Shown one piece after another: positions 8,102 through 11,190 of a stretch of 11,190 bases of DNA (position 1 is its first letter; each line of letters opens with the position of its first letter). The position numbers were made by a program, and so were the translations under genes. Source of the stretch: Microbacteriaceae bacterium (GTDB lineage Bacteria > Actinomycetota > Actinomycetes > Actinomycetales > Microbacteriaceae); the NCBI GenBank assembly GCA_026785785.1, contig JAJAZI010000047.1:1-11190 (forward strand). Direction: 5' to 3'. Under the pieces are notes generated by a model. It did not search any database, had not been told where the DNA came from, and saw nothing but the letters and a program-made list of their open reading frames with translations.

Positions 8102-8923
8102 TTACGGAACCCGGTAGTCCGAATCGCGAGCATCGGTGATCAGCATGAAGCCGGGTGCGTGCCCGATCGCCAAGGACGGCCGGGACTCCATCACGGCGGC
8201 TTGCGGGGTCACGCCGCAGGCCCAGAAGACGGCCACGTCGCCCTCGCCGATCTCGACCGCGTCACCGAAGTCCGGATCCATCAGGTCGGCAATGCCGAGC
8301 ACGGACGGGTCGCCCACGTGCACCGGCGCGCCGTGCACCGCCGGGTAGCGGGCGGTGATTCGCACCGCCTCCGCGACCCGGTCTGCTGGGATCGGCCGCA
8401 TCGACACGACCATCGGCCCCGACAGGGCACCGGCTGATGCCGAGCGCACGTTCGTGCGGTACATCGGCACGTTGACGCCCTGCTCGATATGGGCGATCGG
8501 CACGCCGGCATCCTGAAGCGCCGTCTCGAAAGTGAAGCTGCAGCCGATGACGAACGTCACGAGGTCGTCCCGCCACCAGTCCGTGATGTCGCCAGGTTCG
8601 GCCACGAGCACACCGTCCTGGTAGACGGTGTACCGGGGCAGGTCGGTGCGGATGTCGCCGCCCGCCAGCAGTGGACCGCTCGTCTCGCCGGCGTCGAGCA
8701 CGCCGAGGATGGGGCAGGACTTCGGGTTGCGCTGCGCGAAGAGCAGCACGTCGAAGGCGTGTGCGCGGGGGACGATGATCAGGTTCGCTTGGGTGAACCC
8801 CCGCGACCATCCCGCGGTTGGGGTGTCCAGGCCATCCCGGAACAGGGCGCGAGCCTCGGCCGGGGAGAGCGTGGCTGGGTGATCCTGTCCGGCGGCAGCG
8901 CCGGTCACCCTGTGCGACGACAT
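8102..8923 (-). CDS. DUF1445/YcsI (UPF0317) family putative hydro-lyase
   Basis: A 273-residue cytoplasmic protein, about the family's usual length, with its conserved blocks: QANLIIVP (45-52), GCSFTFE (127-133), NVPMYRTN (151-158), [11 protein letters not shown] (201-211), FWACGVTPQ (233-241) and [10 protein letters not shown] (255-264). The family carries the cautious name putative hydro-lyase; its reaction is not established to my knowledge. It is related to a non-catalytic or unassigned part of mammalian D-glutamate cyclase, an enzyme linking D-glutamate and 5-oxo-D-proline, which fits the neighbouring 5-oxoprolinase genes. It is second in the minus-strand operon, starting ten bases after the transporter stop. 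Its TAA lies 12 bases from the stop of the convergent regulator gene. The equivalent B. subtilis gene, ycsI, is also next to pxpA and ycsG. Confidence 0.88.
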   Translation of the reverse strand: MSSHRVTGAAAGQDHPATLSPAEARALFRDGLDTPTAGWSRGFTQANLIIVPRAHAFDVLLFAQRNPKSCPILGVLDAGETSGPLLAGGDIRTDLPRYTVYQDGVLVAEPGDITDWWRDDLVTFVIGCSFTFETALQDAGVPIAHIEQGVNVPMYRTNVRSASAGALSGPMVVSMRPIPADRVAEAVRITARYPAVHGAPVHVGDPSVLGIADLMDPDFGDAVEIGEGDVAVFWACGVTPQAAVMESRPSLAIGHAPGFMLITDARDSDYRVP

Positions 8924-8933
8924 CCGTCGACCC

Positions 8934-10172
8934 CTAGACCCAGAGCAGCGCGAGGCCGCTCAATGACTTGTAGCCGAGGAAGAGCGTTAGCAACCAGGCG
9001 GCGAAGCCGATGCACAGCAAGGCCTTCGAGTAGACGTAGCCGTTGAGGAGGTCGCGGCGGCGCCAAGCCACCCAGAGGATGACAGCGAAGCCGACGGGGA
9101 GGATCAGGCCGTTTATCGCGCCGGCCATGATCAGCAGGGTGGCCGGGGCCTGCCCAAGCAGCGAGAACAGCACGGTCGACACACTGATGAAGACGACCGT
9201 GGCGACGCTGCGGGTGCGCGGCGTGGTTTTCGCGGTCGTCACGAAGGAGATCGACGTGTACGCCGCGCCGATCACCGAGGTGATGGATGCGGCCCAAAGC
9301 ACGATGCCGAACAGCTTGAGGCCGAGATCGCCCGCGGCCGCCTGGAAGGCCTCGGCCGGCAGGTTGTCGCTGGTCAGGGCAACGCCGCCGGCGACGACGC
9401 CGAGGATGGCGAGGAAGAGGAGGATCCGGATCACGCCGGTGATGATGATGCCGAGAACCGAGCTGCGGGTGATTTCCTTCACGTTGCCGGGCCCGGAGAC
9501 GCCAGCGTCGATCATCCGGTGCGCGCCGGCGTAGGTGATATAGCCGCCGATGGTGCCGCCGATGAGGGTGGTGATGATCAGGAAGTCGACGTTGTCGGGG
9601 ATGACGGCGTTCTTGAGCGCGAGTCCGAGCGGCGGTTGCGAGACGATGGCGACGTATGCGATCAGCAGGATCATGACGCCGCCGAGGATGACGACGATCT
9701 TGTCGAGCGCCAGCCCCGCCCTCTTACTGAGAAAAATGGCGATGGCGATCGCGGCGGAGATCACTCCGCCGACCTTGGCGTCGACACCGAAGAGAACGTT
9801 GGCGGCCAAGCCGGTGCCGGCGATGTTGCCGATGTTGAAGACGAGCCCGCCGAGGCAAATCAGGGCGGCGAGGAACCAGCCTGCGCCCGGGAGCACGCTA
9901 TTGGCGAGCTCCTGCGCGCGCTTACCGCTCACGCCGATGACCCGCCAGACGTTCAGTTGCACGGCGATGTCGACGAGGATCGAGACGACGATCGCGAAGG
10001 CGAAAGCCGCGCCGAGCTGCACTGTGAAGGTGGTGGTCTGGATGATGAAGCCAGGGCCGACGGCGCTCGTGGCCATTAGGAACATCGCACCGAGGAGCGC
10101 GGTCCTGTGCGCATTTTTCGGACGCGTCCTCTTCGGAAGCTGGAACCTGGGTGCGGAGCCGATCGCGGCCAT
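8934..10172 (-). CDS. NRAMP-fold membrane transporter, YcsG type, lacking the metal-site motifs
   Basis: A 412-residue integral membrane protein with about 11 hydrophobic helices after a basic N-terminus ([11 protein letters not shown]). The helix 1 region [10 protein letters not shown] and the helix 6 region [20 protein letters not shown] (205-224) align in character with the NRAMP family. However, the metal-binding DPGN of helix 1 is absent (the closest string is GPGF, 39-42), and the helix 6 MPH motif reads GAH. Import of Mn or Fe is thus unlikely. Given the operon and the wider LeuT-like fold of the family, uptake of 5-oxoproline or another small organic substrate is a reasonable inference. 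The ATG at 10170-10172 is preceded by a GAAGTGAG-like sequence. It is first in an operon with the DUF1445 gene, and its promoter carries the shared palindrome. Confidence 0.87.
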   Translation of the reverse strand: MAAIGSAPRFQLPKRTRPKNAHRTALLGAMFLMATSAVGPGFIIQTTTFTVQLGAAFAFAIVVSILVDIAVQLNVWRVIGVSGKRAQELANSVLPGAGWFLAALICLGGLVFNIGNIAGTGLAANVLFGVDAKVGGVISAAIAIAIFLSKRAGLALDKIVVILGGVMILLIAYVAIVSQPPLGLALKNAVIPDNVDFLIITTLIGGTIGGYITYAGAHRMIDAGVSGPGNVKEITRSSVLGIIITGVIRILLFLAILGVVAGGVALTSDNLPAEAFQAAAGDLGLKLFGIVLWAASITSVIGAAYTSISFVTTAKTTPRTRSVATVVFISVSTVLFSLLGQAPATLLIMAGAINGLILPVGFAVILWVAWRRRDLLNGYVYSKALLCIGFAAWLLTLFLGYKSLSGLALLWV

Positions 10173-10231
10173 GGTGCGCTCACTTCTTTGTGGGGGAATG
10201 TGTCAGCACCGGTGGCCACTGATTTCGTGAC

Positions 10232-10260
10232 AGCCTATGATTGTTCAACAATCATCGCAA
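10232..10260 (-). promoter_or_regulatory. Promoter of the transporter-DUF1445 operon with the operator as its spacer
   Basis: Read on the minus strand, TTGCGA (10260-10255) is a fair -35 hexamer and TAGGCT (10237-10232) fits the TANNNT -10 pattern. They are separated by exactly 17 bases, and those 17 bases are the palindrome TGATTGTTGAACAATCA. A repressor bound here would block RNA polymerase directly. Transcription would start near 10225 and leave about 50 bases of leader before the ATG at 10172. Confidence 0.65.
10237..10255. promoter_or_regulatory. Palindromic operator upstream of the transporter operon
   Basis: ATGATTGTT-C-AACAATCAT is a perfect 19-base inverted repeat centred on C10246. 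On the minus strand it contains the same 16 bases, GATTGTTGAACAATCA, as the site upstream of pxpA, in the same orientation relative to its operon. The TTGTTGAACAA core fits the T.GT...AC.A pattern of FadR-subfamily GntR regulators. It is strikingly AT-rich against its surroundings. The likely binder is the regulator encoded at 7403-8089. Confidence 0.8.
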
Positions 10261-10299
10261 CCTTTTCGTCAAAGTCTCTGGTCACTGGGGGTGGAGCCG

Positions 10300-10319
10300 C
10301 GCTGCGCTACGAGTGAGGC
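10300..10319 (+). repeat. 20-bp direct repeat, right copy, between the transporter and FUSC genes
   Basis: An exact copy of 3108-3127, including the codons LRYE and TGA that end the ABC permease gene. Here the bases upstream do not resemble a permease: the frame before it reads VTGGGAA, with no counterpart to SRAARQSPIDS. It is therefore a short displaced fragment rather than the end of a second permease gene. It lies 34 bases before the FUSC start codon. Confidence 0.7.
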
Positions 10320-10341
10320 CCGGGGTCCAGCCGGACGGCAC

Positions 10342-10347
10342 TAACCT
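10342..10347 (+). promoter_or_regulatory. -10 element of a probably leaderless FUSC transcript
   Basis: TAACCT matches the actinobacterial TANNNT -10 pattern, and its last base is six bases before the ATG at 10354. That spacing would place the transcription start on the A of the start codon. No clear -35 hexamer was found. The AAGGGA between them touches the ATG, too close to serve as a ribosome-binding site, which agrees with leaderless translation. Confidence 0.5.
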
Positions 10348-10353
10348 AAGGGA

Positions 10354-11190
10354 ATGCGCCAGTTCGCCTCGCTCCGCGCTTCGGCGCGCAGCCCGCTGCT
10401 CCAGGTGCTCAAGACCTCGATCGCGGCCGTCTCGGCGTGGCTGCTCTCGAACCTCCTCCTGCAGCAGCCCCTGCCGATCTTCGCCGCGATCGCGGCGCTC
10501 ATCGTCGTACAACCGAGCATCAACCAGTCGCTCGCGAAGGGGATCGAGCGAAGCATCGGTGTGATCCTCGGGGTCGTGATCGCGTACTCCGCCGGGCTCG
10601 CGTTCGGCAACGCGAGCTGGGTTGTTCTCGCGGTCATCGTCGTGTCGCTGCTCGTCGCCTGGGCGCTCAAGCTGACGCCCGGGTCCTCCAACCAGATTCC
10701 GATCAGCGCGATGCTCGTCCTCGCCATCGGCACGCAGACCCCCGAGTACTCGATCGAGCGCATCGTCGAGACCATCATCGGTGCCGTCGCGGGCCTCGTC
10801 ATCAACGCGCTCATCGTGCCGCCAGTGCTCGTCGCCCCCGCGCGGCTGGCCGTTGGGCGCCTGGAGGCGAGCGTCGCCTCCTCGCTGCAGCGACTGTCGG
10901 CCGCCCTGCGCTCCACCGTCGACTCGTCCGAGCTCGAGCTAATGATGACAGGGGCACGAGAACTGCGACCGCTGCAAGCGAAGGCCGCTGGAGAGCTGGA
11001 CCGCGCCGAGGAGAGCCTCACCTTCAACCCGCGCGGCTCGCGGCACAGAATCACGATCGAGCAGGACCGCGCTCTACTCGACCGGCTCTCCACGCTCGTC
11101 ACGCGCACCATCGGCATGACCCGTGCGGTGCGCGACAACTACGACCCCGCGCTCGTCGAGGATGCGACGGTGTCGCGCATCGCCCTCGAG
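10354..11190 (+). CDS. FUSC / aromatic-acid-exporter-type membrane protein, 3' truncated by the window
   Basis: The frame is open from the ATG at 10354 to the window end, giving 279 residues without a stop. The N-terminal half holds about six hydrophobic helices (roughly 20-36, 41-55, 67-84, 89-105, 114-127, 137-157). It includes the AALIVVQPSINQSLAKGIERSIGVILG block, shortened here to its key parts VVQPSINQSL (51-60) and RSIGVILG (66-73), typical of the ArAE/FUSC superfamily of proton-driven effluxers. From about residue 160 the chain becomes a charged, helical cytoplasmic domain. Such proteins export aromatic acids or similar compounds; the substrate here is unknown. It is divergent from the transporter operon. 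If the pxp cluster is an insertion, this gene originally stood 37 bp after the ABC permease stop and may have belonged to that export module. Confidence 0.82.
   Translation, partial: MRQFASLRASARSPLLQVLKTSIAAVSAWLLSNLLLQQPLPIFAAIAALIVVQPSINQSLAKGIERSIGVILGVVIAYSAGLAFGNASWVVLAVIVVSLLVAWALKLTPGSSNQIPISAMLVLAIGTQTPEYSIERIVETIIGAVAGLVINALIVPPVLVAPARLAVGRLEASVASSLQRLSAALRSTVDSSELELMMTGARELRPLQAKAAGELDRAEESLTFNPRGSRHRITIEQDRALLDRLSTLVTRTIGMTRAVRDNYDPALVEDATVSRIALE

Noticed and set aside
8081..8111. Two short inverted repeats (GACGC-CTA-GCGTC and GGTT-ACGG-AACC) at the convergent stops of the regulator and DUF1445 genes, as a bidirectional terminator.
   Set aside because: Stems are only five and four base pairs, no T-tract follows on either strand, and both overlap coding or stop codons; too weak to call.
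8934..10172. Annotation of the transporter as a Mn/Fe importer (mntH).
   Set aside because: The DPGN and MPH metal-site motifs are absent and the gene context is lactam metabolism.
9519..10230. Plus-strand frames of 186 and 226 codons opposite the NRAMP-fold transporter.
   Set aside because: The transporter on the minus strand has clear membrane helices and family motifs; the plus-strand translations are acidic or Met/Ala-rich shadows.
10107..10316. A small plus-strand frame ending in ALRYE before the FUSC gene, as a second permease remnant.
   Set aside because: Only the last 20 bp match the permease end; the rest is antisense to the transporter or intergenic and shows no permease similarity. 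The match is reported as a direct repeat instead.

Overview
The window is GC-rich, densely coded DNA with actinobacterial features: preferred codons ending in G or C, very short gaps between genes, and a TANNNT-type -10 element six bases before a start codon. Frequent GGATGC/GCATCC contexts suggest the family Microbacteriaceae, but that is an impression and not a measured result. No RNA gene, CRISPR array, insertion sequence or integrase is visible.

Left part (1-3127): the 3' end of a GH15 glucoamylase/trehalase-type gene converges on a dienelactone-hydrolase-family gene on the minus strand. Divergent to that gene is a two-gene ABC module, a LolD/MacB-type ATPase followed by a MacB/FtsX-type permease, joined by an ATGA overlap.

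Centre (3128-10299): a self-contained 5-oxoproline (pyroglutamate) type gene cluster made of two convergent operons. The plus-strand operon is pxpA, a fused pxpB-pxpC, a biotin carboxylase-BCCP protein, and a GntR/FCD regulator. The minus-strand operon is an NRAMP-fold transporter of the YcsG type followed by a DUF1445/YcsI protein. The gene content matches the Bacillus subtilis ycsF-ycsG-ycsI-kipI-kipA locus, but with a biotin carboxylase added and a GntR/FCD regulator in place of the IclR-type KipR. A likely scheme (inference) is that the transporter imports 5-oxoproline or a related lactam, PxpABC opens it to glutamate with ATP, the biotin carboxylase either assists the activation step or acts on a related amide, and the GntR protein senses the substrate.

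Two signals link and bound this cluster. The same palindrome, GATTGTTGAACAATCA, lies upstream of the first gene of each operon and fits the FadR-subfamily GntR operator pattern T.GT...AC.A. At the transporter operon it fills the 17-bp spacer between plausible -35 and -10 hexamers. In addition, the last 20 bp around the permease stop codon are repeated exactly on the far side of the cluster, so a perfect 20-bp direct repeat flanks about 7.2 kb. This looks like an insertion at the 3' end of the permease gene.

Right part (10300-11190): an apparently leaderless FUSC/aromatic-acid-exporter-type membrane protein gene that runs off the window. If the central cluster is an insertion, this gene would originally have followed the ABC permease by 37 bp.
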